Assembly (NCBI RefSeq): GCF_002860345.1 | Contig: NZ_NMYC01000005.1 | Coordinates: 186,001-250,000 of the forward strand | Length of the DNA stretch: 64,000 nt | Direction of reading: 5' to 3' | Source of the DNA: Bifidobacterium anseris | Lineage (GTDB): Bacteria; Actinomycetota; Actinomycetes; Actinomycetales; Bifidobacteriaceae | Made by a program: the position numbers and the translations under genes | The notes under the pieces: model-generated | Seen by the model: the letters and a program-made list of their open reading frames with translations, nothing else | Told to the model about the DNA's origin: nothing | The model's database searches: none | In this document: piece after piece, positions 34,804 through 44,237 of the stretch | Position numbering within the stretch: the first letter of the stretch is position 1 | Layout of the letters: every line of letters begins with the position of its first letter

Positions 34804-35898
34804 TCACCGGGGAGGGCGCGTCGGCAGGGTGTAGGTGGCGGAAAATAGATTGCGATCATAGCTGATGGTGACTGTGCCGCCAATGCGTTCAATCTGCTGT
34901 TGATGCCGCGCAAGCCCGGAGGAACGCCCGTATTGGTGTGATGGTTCGGGCGTCGTGTTTTTGGGCGTATCGGTGATGCGGAATGCGGCGTTGCCGTTAG
35001 CGCTGTACAGCGAGATTATGTAGGGGTACTCGGGGTTCGGGTGCTTGAGCATGTTCGTCGTGGTTTCCTTGAGGATGTTACGTAGGAGCTCTTCGGCGGC
35101 GCAACTTAGACGGAGGGATGCCGTATTGGCGAGAAGTTCCCCATCGAACCCGGCTTGCGCAAGCTGATGTTCCATGTGTTCCACGGACGTGGCGATATCG
35201 TCGCTTGCAGGCGCCGATATACGATCCTCGCCATCCTCCAATGTGCTGATGATGCTATGGGTGTCCGTCAACGCTTGCGTCAGTTCGCCGTGCAGTTGTG
35301 CATCGTCGGTTACGTCACTGTCGATGAGCAGTAGTGCACGCGTGATGCCATTCGCCACACTGTCGTGCAGCAGCCGCGCGACGCGTAAACGTTCCATGTC
35401 TTCGACATGCTGCTTGTCGGCTTGTCGCCGCAGTTGGATTTGCCTGAGCAACATGCCGACGGCGGCTGCGCCCAGCACGAGCATGGCCGCGCCGGCCAGC
35501 TGCCAGCCATCTAATGGGCGCACATAGTCTGCGCGATAGGGATTGCAGATGATGGCGATCAACGCCAACGGTGCGGCAATCAGCACGTCATAGGTGCCAA
35601 TCGCGCCCAAGGTTGCGATGAGCAACACCATGAGCGCACTGCTTGCCGAGGGTGTGGGAAATGGCAGATACGCGGAAGCCATGAGGAGGCATAGGGCTGC
35701 TCCAATGCCCTGCCGTGGATATTTGGGCATGATGAGGAAAGAAATTAACACGGCTATCATCAGCACATCCGCGTACCAGGAAAAGAACATCGGGCAGGCT
35801 TGGATGAGATACAGCGTGAAGCTGATGCATGCGATGAGCAGGATCCATGGGTGGCGGGTACGAAGTGCGGCTGTCAGATGAGATGCATGGTTTGGCAT
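34804..35898 (-). CDS. Sensor histidine kinase (NarL/DesK class) with an atypical ATPase domain
   Basis: A 364-residue membrane kinase. About five to six N-terminal membrane helices (residues 18-155) sense an unknown signal. A HisKA_3-type dimerisation region follows with the phospho-acceptor His in RVARLLHDSVANGITRALLL. The ATPase domain shows the N-box ETTTNMLKHPNPE, but the usual DxGxG loop reads DTPKN; a GRSSGLARHQQQIERIGGTV box remains. It overlaps the end of the response regulator gene by 25 nt. Confidence 0.8.
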   Translation of the reverse strand: MPNHASHLTAALRTRHPWILLIACISFTLYLIQACPMFFSWYADVLMIAVLISFLIMPKYPRQGIGAALCLLMASAYLPFPTPSASSALMVLLIATLGAIGTYDVLIAAPLALIAIICNPYRADYVRPLDGWQLAGAAMLVLGAAAVGMLLRQIQLRRQADKQHVEDMERLRVARLLHDSVANGITRALLLIDSDVTDDAQLHGELTQALTDTHSIISTLEDGEDRISAPASDDIATSVEHMEHQLAQAGFDGELLANTASLRLSCAAEELLRNILKETTTNMLKHPNPEYPYIISLYSANGNAAFRITDTPKNTTPEPSHQYGRSSGLARHQQQIERIGGTVTISYDRNLFSATYTLPTRPPR

Positions 35899-36545
35899 GC
35901 CAGTATGGCCTCGTTCCGGGTGGTGACGCCGAGTTTTGGCAACGCATGGTGGATATGCGAAAACACGGTGCCTGCTGAGATGCCGAGTTGTCGGGCAATG
36001 TCTTCAGTCGATTTATGTTTGGCGTACAGGCTGATGATTTCCAATTCGCGAGAGGTCAGCGAACGGCGATCATTGGTTGGGGAGAGACGAAGATACGCAT
36101 CGTGGGCGTTGATAAAAGACGGATCGCAGCCCTCGCCTTGTGCCGCTCGCTCGATGGCTTGCATCAGCATACCGGTATCTGAGAGCGTGCATTTCTCGAG
36201 GAGTCCCTGCAAGCCGGCATCGATGCAGTCGTCTCGATAATGGCTGGCGGGGTAGGCCGTGATTCCGATAATGCCGGTTCTGCCGTCATGCTTGCGTATC
36301 CGGCGGCTCAGATTGGCTCCTGACTCCTCGTTGAGTGCCATGTCCATGAGAATGACGTTTGCGCGAAGATCGGGTTGGTCATACAGGCAATGTTCCAGTA
36401 CATGCTGCGCGCAATCAGCGGTCCAGATTACTTGGAATGTGGGTGAGGCGTGTCCGACCATCAGCGCCAGCATCCTCAGCGAGCATGGGTCGTTGTCCAC
36501 GATGCCGATGTGGATAACGTTGCCGTTCTCGGTTGTCCTTCTCAT
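35874..36545 (-). CDS. NarL/LuxR-family response regulator
   Basis: A 223-residue response regulator: receiver domain with IHIGIVDNDPCSLRML (acid pocket), phospho-acceptor Asp in VILMDMALNEESG, GIITAYPASH-type switch residues and Lys in LEKC. A LuxR-type helix-turn-helix, SLTSRELEIISLYAKHKSTEDIARQLGISAGTVFSHIHHALPKLGV, ends the chain. I use the ATG at 36545 (MRRTTENG); an upstream in-frame start adds 10 residues. It diverges from the lipoprotein/exporter genes at 36696, which it probably controls together with the kinase overlapping its end. Confidence 0.88.
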   Translation of the reverse strand: MRRTTENGNVIHIGIVDNDPCSLRMLALMVGHASPTFQVIWTADCAQHVLEHCLYDQPDLRANVILMDMALNEESGANLSRRIRKHDGRTGIIGITAYPASHYRDDCIDAGLQGLLEKCTLSDTGMLMQAIERAAQGEGCDPSFINAHDAYLRLSPTNDRRSLTSRELEIISLYAKHKSTEDIARQLGISAGTVFSHIHHALPKLGVTTRNEAILACQTMHLI

Positions 36546-36695
36546 GGGTTCATCGTATACCAGTGCGCTGTGCACATGGCTCCGTATCCAGATTATCTGT
36601 ATAGCAGCTTTGTATCAGAGAGTTGGTCTTCTTATGTTGAGAACTGCAGCGAGCGCTGCTTTTGGCACGGATGCTGAGAGGATGAGTGGGGGAAA

Positions 36696-37583
36696 ATGGA
36701 AAACACGAGAGACCATAGGAAAGCATTGGCTTCATGTGTTGTTTTGTTGATATTGCTAGGTGTAGGCGCATGCGGTCATTCCAACGCCATTGACGTGCCG
36801 GATTCGGTGGCATCGGCCACAGTGGAATTGGCATCCGTGGATTTGGAAATCATGCAAGCGCAGGAAATTCTAAAACGCCAATGTATGCGCACAAAAAGTT
36901 TTGATGTACCAATCGATTACACGGTGGTTACTGTGCCGCAGAGTTATGTGGACGTCGGAGGGGTATTCCGCAGCAAGGAGGAGGCTAAGACTGTTGGTTA
37001 CAATACGCAAACGGCGGATTTGACAGGGCGCAATATTGCGCTGGATGCATATGTGAATACCTTGAGCAACTCGGAGAGAAATCGGTATGAGCAGGAGATG
37101 GGGGATTTGGATACGGGTGGCTGCGCTGCTCAGGCTTATATAGCGTTGTTTGAATCCGCTGAAAACACGCGGGCCGTGCTCGATACATTCGATGACGTCA
37201 TTCGTGAGCAATCCTCGTCAGCCATAGAGGCTCCGGATGTGCAGGCGGCGATCAAAGACGAATACATGCCCTGCATGAAGAAAGCTGGCTATGATGTACG
37301 CGGCCTGCGTGGCGGTGAGCTCGCCGGAAAGAAGTTCGGGCGCCATCGCAAATGGAACGAGCCTCCGAATGACGAAGAGAAGGCGATGGCGGTGCGGGAT
37401 TACCAGTGCCAAGCCGATGCCAATCTGATGCAACGCATCAACAATGCGCTGGAACGGAACGTCGGCACTTGGATGGTGGCGAACGAGGCCATGCTGCTGG
37501 AACGTCATGAGAAACTGCAGCAGGCGCGCGAAATCGCCAATGAGGTGATTGCCGGCAAGCGCTCCTACGAAGCGCGTGATTGA
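36696..37583 (+). CDS. Lipoprotein of unknown function, first gene of an exporter operon
   Basis: A 295-residue secreted protein with a signal peptide ending in a lipobox-like LLGVGACG; the mature part is polar and mostly helical with no family I recognise. A pair of cysteines (QRCMRTK...; YMPCMKKAGYD...; YQCQAD) may form disulfides. It lies directly upstream of the adaptor, ATPase and permease of a MacAB-like exporter, with a 1-bp gap to the adaptor. It may therefore serve as a sensor or immunity lipoprotein of that system (inference). The stretch at 36600-37200 is clearly less GC-rich than the surrounding genes. Confidence 0.75.
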   Translation: MENTRDHRKALASCVVLLILLGVGACGHSNAIDVPDSVASATVELASVDLEIMQAQEILKRQCMRTKSFDVPIDYTVVTVPQSYVDVGGVFRSKEEAKTVGYNTQTADLTGRNIALDAYVNTLSNSERNRYEQEMGDLDTGGCAAQAYIALFESAENTRAVLDTFDDVIREQSSSAIEAPDVQAAIKDEYMPCMKKAGYDVRGLRGGELAGKKFGRHRKWNEPPNDEEKAMAVRDYQCQADANLMQRINNALERNVGTWMVANEAMLLERHEKLQQAREIANEVIAGKRSYEARD

Positions 37584-37584
37584 C

Positions 37585-38795
37585 ATGCACCGCCAACGTT
37601 CATGGCCTCGCGCGTTCGGCATGACGCTGCTGGCCATGCTGCTCGTAGGGCTGCTGGTGGTGGGCGTCGTCGCCACGACCGTGGGTATTCAAGCATCGCG
37701 TGGGCAGCCGGAGGAACCCGCCACGCTCACCGCCACCATTCGTACCCGCACGCTTGCCGACGAAATGACAGGCAAGCTCGTGGCGTTCCCGAAGGCGACG
37801 GCCCATGTTCCCGCTGAGGGCACTGTGACGCGCGAAGGCCTCACCGCCGGTGCGAATCTTGACGAGGGTGGCGTGATCGGTGTGGTCGACGAGCGCCCCA
37901 TCCTGCTCGTGCAAGGTGCCGTTCCGATGTGGCGAACCCTCGCGCCGGGTTCCAACGGTGAGGATGTGCGCCAGCTGCAGGCCGCATTGGCGCGGCTCGG
38001 TTATGCCATCTACGATGATGCGGGCGCCTTCGGGGATTCCGCCGCGCTCGCTGTGAACCAGTATCTGGCGGTCTTGGGGTATGGGTCAGTGGACGCGCGA
38101 ACGCGCCGTTGAAGAGCGAGGATTGGAAGCGGACAGCGATCCCGCAACAGCAGCTCGTGTTCGCTCCTGCGACTCCGGTGATGGCGACCTCTCGATGTGG
38201 GATCGCCGGGCAGAAGGTCGCCGGTGAACTGTGCGTTCTCGAGACCGCCGAACGGGAGTACGCCATCGCCTTTTCTACGGTTGACGTTTCTGACGCGGAT
38301 CTCGACGCGCTCGAAGGAGCGTCCGTCACCATTCCAACTGCTAACGGCCCAATCACAGGTACCGTCGGCAAACAGTATGTTGCGACGAAACAAGCGAATA
38401 CGCCCACGGTCGGAGAAGGGCAAACTTCCCAAGAAAACACCGGCGCCAATGACAGTGCGGGAATCGGCGACGACAATCGCAGCTATCTGCGGTTGGAGAA
38501 CGCCGATACGGAAAAACTGCAGGCGGAGTCTGCAAAGATAAACTCGGCAGAGACGCCGGTGACGGTGACGCGTATGCAGGGGAAAGCAGACGCATTGACA
38601 GTCGAATCGAGCGCGCTGCGGCAGGATGGCTCGCAAATCTGGGTGATGACGGAGGGCGGCGGCCGTGTGAACGTCGACACGGGATTATGTGTGCAGGGAC
38701 TCTGCGAAATTGACGGCGACGGACTTGTCGACGGCATGGTGATCGTGTTGCCAGAGGTCTCAACCAATGACACCGCGGAACGGAAACGGCAATGA
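37585..38795 (+). pseudogene. MacA-like exporter adaptor with peptidoglycan-binding domain, frameshifted
   Basis: First frame (37585-38112): membrane anchor FGMTLLAMLLVGLLVVGVVATTVG, then a membrane-fusion-type region and a PG_binding_1 domain (PGSNGEDVRQLQAALARLGYAIYDDAGAFGDSAALAVNQYLAVLGYG), ending abruptly at DARTRR. The continuation (from about 38073 to 38795, the next frame) resumes with PLKSEDWKRTAIPQQQLVFAPATPVMA, the usual beta-barrel part of such adaptors. So one gene appears split by a one-base shift between about 38073 and 38112. A re-start at TTG 38109 is possible but would lack the anchor. Programmed shifting cannot be excluded. Confidence 0.72.
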
Positions 38796-39508
38796 ACGGG
38801 ACGCCAAACGGCAACATGGAGCGGTCGGATGTGTTGGCCAGTCTACGAGGAATCGAGCGCACGTTCGGCATCACGCAGGCATTGCAGGAAGCTACGTTTG
38901 ACGTGCGCGCGGGTGATTCAATAGCAATCACCGGGCCGTCGGGCTCTGGCAAGTCGACACTGCTGTCGATTATGGGTCTGCTCGATGTCCCTACAGCGGG
39001 GACGTACACATTGTGTGGTCACGACGTCTCGCATAGTTCAACCAGTCGTCGCAGCAGATTGCGCCGCGAGCACATTGGATTCGTGTTCCAGTCTTTTCAT
39101 CTCATCGAACACTCCACTGTCGAGGAGAATGTGCTGTACGGCCTCTCAATTCGCAGACAAGTCGGCGCCCGTGCGCGGCAACTTGCAAGCGCGGCGCTCG
39201 AGCGAGTGGGTCTGCGGAACAAAGCTGCGAATTACCCGACAGACCTTTCCGGTGGTGAACGGCAACGTGTCGCCATTGCTCGTGCAGTTGCGTGGACGCC
39301 CACGTTGCTGCTGTGTGATGAGCCGACAGGCAACCTCGATTCGCATAATTCCGAGCTCGTCGTTGACTTGCTTTGCCGAGTCGTGGATGAGCGGTCTGCG
39401 CTCGTTATCGTGACACACGACGATGATGTGGCATGCGTATGCCGACGACAGCTGCACGTGATCGACGGCGTGGTGAGGGAGGTGCGCGATGAGAGGACCC
39501 GCGAGTAG
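38792..39508 (+). CDS. MacB/LolD-type ABC exporter ATPase
   Basis: A 238-residue ATPase with Walker [11 protein letters not shown], the LolD/MacB marker [21 protein letters not shown], signature LSGGERQR, Walker [13 protein letters not shown] and H-loop VTHDDDVA. These drive MacB/FtsX-type permeases in export of peptides, toxins or lipoproteins. It overlaps the adaptor (4 nt) and the permease (20 nt), one tight operon. It looks intact. Confidence 0.93.
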   Translation: MNGTPNGNMERSDVLASLRGIERTFGITQALQEATFDVRAGDSIAITGPSGSGKSTLLSIMGLLDVPTAGTYTLCGHDVSHSSTSRRSRLRREHIGFVFQSFHLIEHSTVEENVLYGLSIRRQVGARARQLASAALERVGLRNKAANYPTDLSGGERQRVAIARAVAWTPTLLLCDEPTGNLDSHNSELVVDLLCRVVDERSALVIVTHDDDVACVCRRQLHVIDGVVREVRDERTRE

Positions 39509-40623
39509 GGCGGCGGTGGCGTTGATGCGGCGGTGGAGGAGGAACCTGTTCTCGCTATGCGCCGTGCTGTTCTGCGCAGCCACATTCGTCACGCTGCAAG
39601 GGATCACGCTGGGCACAAGCGAACGCACTGCGCAGCGCTTCGTCGCCATGGAGACCGGTGTGATTGTGGCCACATTGCCTGCGGCAAGCTGGGAACGGGC
39701 GGAGCGGGAAGTGATCGGCCAAGTCGTCGGCATTCCGCACGTCGAGAACGCAGGCACACTTGTCATGGGAGACCAGGTTCCGAAATCCGTGACTGCGGGC
39801 AGCTGGGGGGATGCAGTTGAGCACGAATGTGGCAATCGGCACGATGAATGGATTGCGCGCACGCGGTGCCCAGCTCCGTTCCGGGTTGCCGCTGGCCGAC
39901 GACGATATCAATGCAGCGTTGCTCGGTGAGCGCGTGGCGCGCGAACTCGGCATAGGCGATGGGCAGAGCGGCCATGGGATTGCCGTGGACAGTGTGCCAA
40001 TGCGTGTGGCCGGCATCATCGAAGACGCGCCGCATCAATCAGCGCTCGCGACAAGCATCGTGATGACACCGGCGACTGCGCGGCGCATGGATTTGCTGCC
40101 CTCGTCTCGCATCGTGCAGATTGGTGTCGAACAAGGAACTGCCAATCAGGTGGCGCAGTATCTGCCGATGGCGCTGCTTGCGGAGCAACCACAGGCGGTG
40201 TCGCTGAAACTGCCAGCGGATCCGCGATCGCTGCGCGAGAATCTCATGGCCGATGCAGAGCAGACGACACTAATCATCACCGTTGTCATGGTCGTCGTCA
40301 GTATCTTCACCGTGGTCAACACCATGCAAATCGTCATCACTGAGCGGCGGCGCGAGATAGGCATCAGTTTGGGGCTCGGCATGCCGGCATGGCATATCGC
40401 CCTGCAGTTCCTACTCGAGGCGATGCTACTCGGTTTATGTGGAGGCCTAGCGGGTATGACTCTGGGATCGCTGATTGCCGCCACGATCGCAATGTGCATG
40501 GGCTGGCAGTTCATGCTGCCGTGGAGCGTGGCGCTCGTGCCATTCGCGGGTGCCGTGGGCGCATTGGTGCCGGCGGTGCAGGCGACGCGCATCAATCCGG
40601 CGGAGCTGCTGCGCTCCAATTGA
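39489..40623 (+). pseudogene. MacB/FtsX-type permease frameshifted at a G6 tract
   Basis: The first frame (39489-39929) gives an N-terminal helix ([23 protein letters not shown]) and the start of the extracellular domain up to VTAGSWGDA, then runs into unrelated residues and a stop. From 39811 the next frame gives MQLSTNVAIGTMNGLRARGAQL..., three MacB-type helices and EIGISLGLGMPAWHIALQFLLEAML. The frames join at a run of six G's (39805-39810): with five G's the sequence would read SWGMQLST without interruption. The break may be a fixed mutation or a reversible slip. Confidence 0.82.
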
Positions 40624-41123
40624 AACGAGTTGATGCAGTTGTCCTTCCTGCCGGTGGTTTCGAGGTGCCCTGCGATGCGTATGGCAAAGCACGAATGGCG
40701 AAGAACCCGCGATTCGGCGGAAGGAGAGGACGCGCGCATGCGTGCGTGACGCCGAGTGCTGAGGGAAATATGAGTAATGAGGGCAAGAACGGCGATGATC
40801 CTCGTCTGGGTGTTCATGAAGCTCGTCCAAGCGTGATGGCGGATTAGCTTGCGAGTAATACGGTGACATAGGGAGCCATGGTGCGTGTGTCGCCCCGACT
40901 GTGAGCGTCGGTGATGCCGTTGGGTGATGCGGCTGGTTATATTTGTACACTGAAAGCGGGAGAGTCGCATATTGTCTTGCTGTCCAAAATCATGAATCTC
41001 ACTATATGGACACTGTGCGCGCTCGGTCGCGGGCCGGGGAGTAGGTTCTAACCCAACACGGCGCCGCGGCAAGCGCACGCCGCACACAGCAACGCAAACG
41101 GATACGTGGAAAGGAGGCTCGCG
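40624..41123. other. Non-coding gap after the exporter genes
   Basis: About 500 bp with no convincing gene. A 25-codon open frame at 40770 (MSNEGKNGDDPRLGV) has a weak ribosome site. TGTCCA and TGGACA halves (about 40981-41012) surround a TATATGG element and may belong to the promoter of the attenuated transporter downstream. Confidence 0.4.
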
Positions 41124-41189
41124 ATGAGTGAGACCATGGTCGCACGACTGCAGATTGTACGAATTATTATCTCGCCATCGGCGAGCTGA
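41124..41189 (+). CDS. Leader peptide of a branched-chain amino acid attenuator
   Basis: A 21-codon reading frame begins at ATG 41124 with a perfect AAGGAGG six bases upstream. Its core reads RLQIVRIII: one Val and four Ile codons in a row of nine residues, typical of attenuator leader peptides. The Ile/Val codons (41154-41171) lie in the 5' arm of a strong hairpin. A terminator and competing hairpins follow before the transporter gene. Similar leader peptides are known for ilv/leu genes in actinobacteria. Confidence 0.72.
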   Translation: MSETMVARLQIVRIIISPSAS

Positions 41190-41276
41190 TTCGTATATCT
41201 GGAATCCAGCCCCGCCGATGGTGGCGGGGACGGATCGTGAAACTACCTCGGGCCCCGCCATATGTGCGGGGTTTTT
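41151..41276 (+). promoter_or_regulatory. Transcription attenuator: pause hairpin, antiterminator and terminator
   Basis: Hairpin A: 41151-41164 with 41189-41201 (13 bp, one bulge), with an inner CTCGCC/GGCGAG, covers the Ile/Val codons. Hairpin B: CCCCGCC (41210-41216) with GGCGGGG (41223-41229). The same GGCGGGG can instead pair with CCCCGCC at 41253-41259, which would break the terminator CCCCGC (41253-41258)/GCGGGG (41266-41271) followed by TTTTT. These choices are mutually exclusive. Confidence 0.68.
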
Positions 41277-41325
41277 GCGTTCGTACCCCAAGCCATGAAC
41301 GCAGGCAAACTATCAGGAGGTTTTC

Positions 41326-42699
41326 ATGACCGCAGCCGAAACAGAGGCGGAATCCGCCGCAGTCACTCTCGCCCGACCGGCGTCGCGCACAGCGCGCTCG
41401 TCGGTGGGCACGATCATCGCCGCATCCATGGTGGGCACGACGATTGAATTCTACGATTTCTACGCGTACGGCACGGCCGCCGCGAACTACTTCCCGCGCG
41501 TGTTCTTCTCTGACAAGACGAACCCGACCGTCGCGCTGCTGCTCTCGCTGGTCACCTTCGCCGTCGCGTTCCTCGCACGCCCGGTTGGTTCGTTGATCTT
41601 CGGGCATTTCGGCGACTCGATCGGGCGTAAGGCGACGCTCGTCGTCTCGCTGATGACGATGGGCGTCGCGACCTTCCTCATCGGCTGCCTGCCCGGTTAC
41701 GACATGTGGGGCGTGTGGGCTGTGCTCGCGTTGTGTGTCTGCCGTTTTGTGCAGGGCATCGGTCTCGGCGGCGAATGGTCCGGCGCCGCGCTCGTGGCCA
41801 CCGAGAACGCGCCTGCCGACAAGCGCGCACTCTATGGTTCGTTCCCCGAACTCGGCGCGCCGATCGGCTTCTTCCTGTGCAACGGCACCTACGTGGTGCT
41901 TGAGATGTTCAATGACGACGCGGCGATGCTCGCGTGGGGATGGCGCGTGCCGTTCCTGCTGTCGTCGCTGTTGGTGGTCGTGGGGCTGCTCGTGCGCGTC
42001 CATATGGAGGAGACGCCGGCGTTCCGCGCCGCACAGCGGAGCCAGCGCGTTGTCAAGGCCCCGGCGGTCGAGGTGTTCCGTACGAGCTGGAGGCAGGTGC
42101 TGCAGGCGACGTTCCTCGTCGCCGTCACCTATACGCTGTTCTATACGCTCGCCACATGGTCGCTTGCATGGGCCACGAAAACGGATGCGCAGGGCGGTGG
42201 CGGCCTTGGTTTCTCCACGCAGGAGTACATGACGATGCTGATGGCCTCGGTATGTGTGTTCGCCGTGTTCATCGTGCTCTCATGCGTGTTTGCGGATCGT
42301 CTGGGGCGTCGCCGTGTGATCATCGGGTCGTCGATTGCGCTGGTCGTGTTCGCGGCGGTGTTCCCGCTGCTGATGAACAAAGCCGTCGTCGGCGTGCACA
42401 ACACGGCTGCTGCGATGCTGTTCCTGTGCCTTGGATTTGCGTTGATGGGCATTGCGTTCGGACCGATCGGCGCGCTGCTGCCTGAGCTGTTCAGCGTTAA
42501 TGTGCGCTACACCGGATCCGGCATCGGCTACAATCTTGCGGCGATTGTCGGCGCGGCATTCGTGCCGTCGGTGGCCACATGGCTTTCGTCACATTGGGGC
42601 GTGGGCTCGGTTGGTCTGTATCTGGGCGTCATGGCGCTGGGTTGCCTTGTGGCGATACTGACCTGCCATGAGACCAAGGATGTGGATTACATGCGGTGA
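41326..42699 (+). CDS. MHS-family (metabolite:H+ symporter) MFS transporter
   Basis: A 457-residue transporter with 12 helices. The MHS signature is clear: MVGTTIEFYDFYAYGTAAA in helix 1, then SLIFGHFGDSIGRKATLVVSLMTMG and CRFVQGIGLGGEWSGAALVATENAP. Known relatives import proline/betaine, shikimate, citrate or alpha-ketoglutarate. AGGAGG lies before the ATG. Its expression appears to depend on the attenuator just upstream, and ilvC follows, so a substrate tied to branched-chain amino acids (the amino acids or their keto acids) is plausible, by inference only. Confidence 0.87.
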   Translation: MTAAETEAESAAVTLARPASRTARSSVGTIIAASMVGTTIEFYDFYAYGTAAANYFPRVFFSDKTNPTVALLLSLVTFAVAFLARPVGSLIFGHFGDSIGRKATLVVSLMTMGVATFLIGCLPGYDMWGVWAVLALCVCRFVQGIGLGGEWSGAALVATENAPADKRALYGSFPELGAPIGFFLCNGTYVVLEMFNDDAAMLAWGWRVPFLLSSLLVVVGLLVRVHMEETPAFRAAQRSQRVVKAPAVEVFRTSWRQVLQATFLVAVTYTLFYTLATWSLAWATKTDAQGGGGLGFSTQEYMTMLMASVCVFAVFIVLSCVFADRLGRRRVIIGSSIALVVFAAVFPLLMNKAVVGVHNTAAAMLFLCLGFALMGIAFGPIGALLPELFSVNVRYTGSGIGYNLAAIVGAAFVPSVATWLSSHWGVGSVGLYLGVMALGCLVAILTCHETKDVDYMR

Positions 42700-42778
42700 C
42701 CCGCGGGTGATCCGTCAATGAACGATGCGTCAGGTAAGGAGAGGCTTGGCGGCGCCGCAGGCCGCACAGAAGAACAAG

Positions 42779-42975
42779 ACGTCCATTATATGGACGAAAC
42801 ATATTGCTGATTTCCGGCAAGCGATGGTGGATTGGCGCTATTTTCCAGAAGAAACCGCGCGTATTCCAAAACGAGACGCCAACGGTATCCAAAAGATGGA
42901 CTTGGCAAGGAGACGCTTGCGGATTTCGGTAATATGAGGACTCAGTTTTGGAGACAAAATCTCCGACACGGCGGG
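42779..42975. promoter_or_regulatory. Inverted repeats in the gap upstream of ilvC
   Basis: The 413-bp gap has no gene. GTCCAT-TAT-ATGGAC (42780-42794) is a perfect inverted repeat. CATATTGCTGATTTCCGGCAAGCG (from 42800) has a near-complement at 42914-42936, and CCAAAACGAGAC is mirrored by CTCAGTTTTGGAGAC. TATATGGAC also occurs upstream of the attenuator (about 41003), hinting at a shared regulator. Confidence 0.4.
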
Positions 42976-43112
42976 AAGCCTGCCTACGTGGATCGGCCGT
43001 TCCGGACCATGGAACGCGCGATCCATGAATCAGGCACAAGAACAACATAGGCGTCGCGGACCACTACAATGCCCGCGGTGCGCAGCAAAAGACAACAAAG
43101 GAGTGTGCCAAT

Positions 43113-44174
43113 ATGGCAGCACAGATCTGGTACGAAGACGACGGCGATCTCTCGGTTCTCGACGGCAAGAAGGTCGCGATCATCGGTTACGGCTCGCAGG
43201 GCCACGCTCACGCGCTCAACCTGCGTGATTCCGGTGTGGACGTCGTCGTCGGCCTGCGCCCGAACTCGAAGTCCGTCCAGTTCGCGAAGGATCAGGGCCT
43301 TGAGGTCAAGAGCGTTCCGGAGGCTGCCGCGGAGGCCGACGTCATCATGATCCTGGCTCCCGACCAGTATCAGAAGGCCATCTGGGACAACGACATCGAG
43401 CCGAACATCAAGGAAGGCGCCGCACTGGCCTTCGCGCACGGCTTCAACATCAACTACGGCTACATCAAGCCGTCCGAGGACCACCCGGTCTTCATGGTCG
43501 CGCCGAAGGGCCCGGGCCACATCGTCCGCCGTGAGTACGCGGCCGGCCGCGGCGTCCCGGTCGTGACCGCCGTCGAGCAGGATCCGCGCGGCGACGGCTG
43601 GGATCTCGCCCTCGCCTACGCCAAGGCACTCGGCGCGCTGCGCGCCGGCGCCATCAAGACGACCTTCAAGGAGGAGACCGAGACCGATCTCTTCGGTGAG
43701 CAGAACGTGCTCCTCGGCGGCGTCAACAAGCTCGTCGAGATGGGCTTCGAGGTCCTCACCGACGCCGGCTACCAGCCGGAGATCGCCTACTTCGAGGTCT
43801 GCCACGAGCTCAAGATGATCGTCGACCTGATGAACGAAGGCGGCCTGAACAAGGATCGTTGGTCCTGCTCCGACACCGCCCAGTACGGCGACTACGTCAA
43901 CACCGTCATCGACGAGCATGCCCGTGAGCGCATGGAGTATCACCTCAAGCGCATCCAGGACGGCTCCTTCGCGAAGGAGTTCATGGACGATCAGGCCGCC
44001 GGCGCGCCGAAGTTCAAGCAGCTCCAGGAGGAGTACTCGAACGTCCGCATCGAGGAAGTCGGCCCGAAGCTCCGCGCGATGTTCTCCTGGAACAACGAAG
44101 CCGCGAAGGACGCCGACGAGGCCAACTCCTTCACCGGCAAGATCGCCCGCGCCCAGGTTCAGGACGCCGAGTGA
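43113..44174 (+). CDS. ilvC: Ketol-acid reductoisomerase
   Basis: A 353-residue class I enzyme converting 2-acetolactate or 2-aceto-2-hydroxybutyrate with NADPH to the dihydroxy acids of valine, leucine and isoleucine synthesis. The Rossmann motif [42 protein letters not shown], and metal-site [16 protein letters not shown] are all present. AAGGAG precedes the ATG. Codon use is strongly biased, as in highly expressed genes. A strong terminator follows. Confidence 0.97.
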   Translation: MAAQIWYEDDGDLSVLDGKKVAIIGYGSQGHAHALNLRDSGVDVVVGLRPNSKSVQFAKDQGLEVKSVPEAAAEADVIMILAPDQYQKAIWDNDIEPNIKEGAALAFAHGFNINYGYIKPSEDHPVFMVAPKGPGHIVRREYAAGRGVPVVTAVEQDPRGDGWDLALAYAKALGALRAGAIKTTFKEETETDLFGEQNVLLGGVNKLVEMGFEVLTDAGYQPEIAYFEVCHELKMIVDLMNEGGLNKDRWSCSDTAQYGDYVNTVIDEHARERMEYHLKRIQDGSFAKEFMDDQAAGAPKFKQLQEEYSNVRIEEVGPKLRAMFSWNNEAAKDADEANSFTGKIARAQVQDAE

Positions 44175-44237
44175 TTGAATCGGCCTGCACGGTAGTGCAC
44201 GGCTGAGCCACGCCAGTAGGTACTGATAGCTACGTAT

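Noticed and set aside
42629-43048. A 139-codon minus-strand frame upstream of ilvC
   Set aside because: It runs across the end of the MHS gene and the inverted repeats; no ribosome site or known motif.
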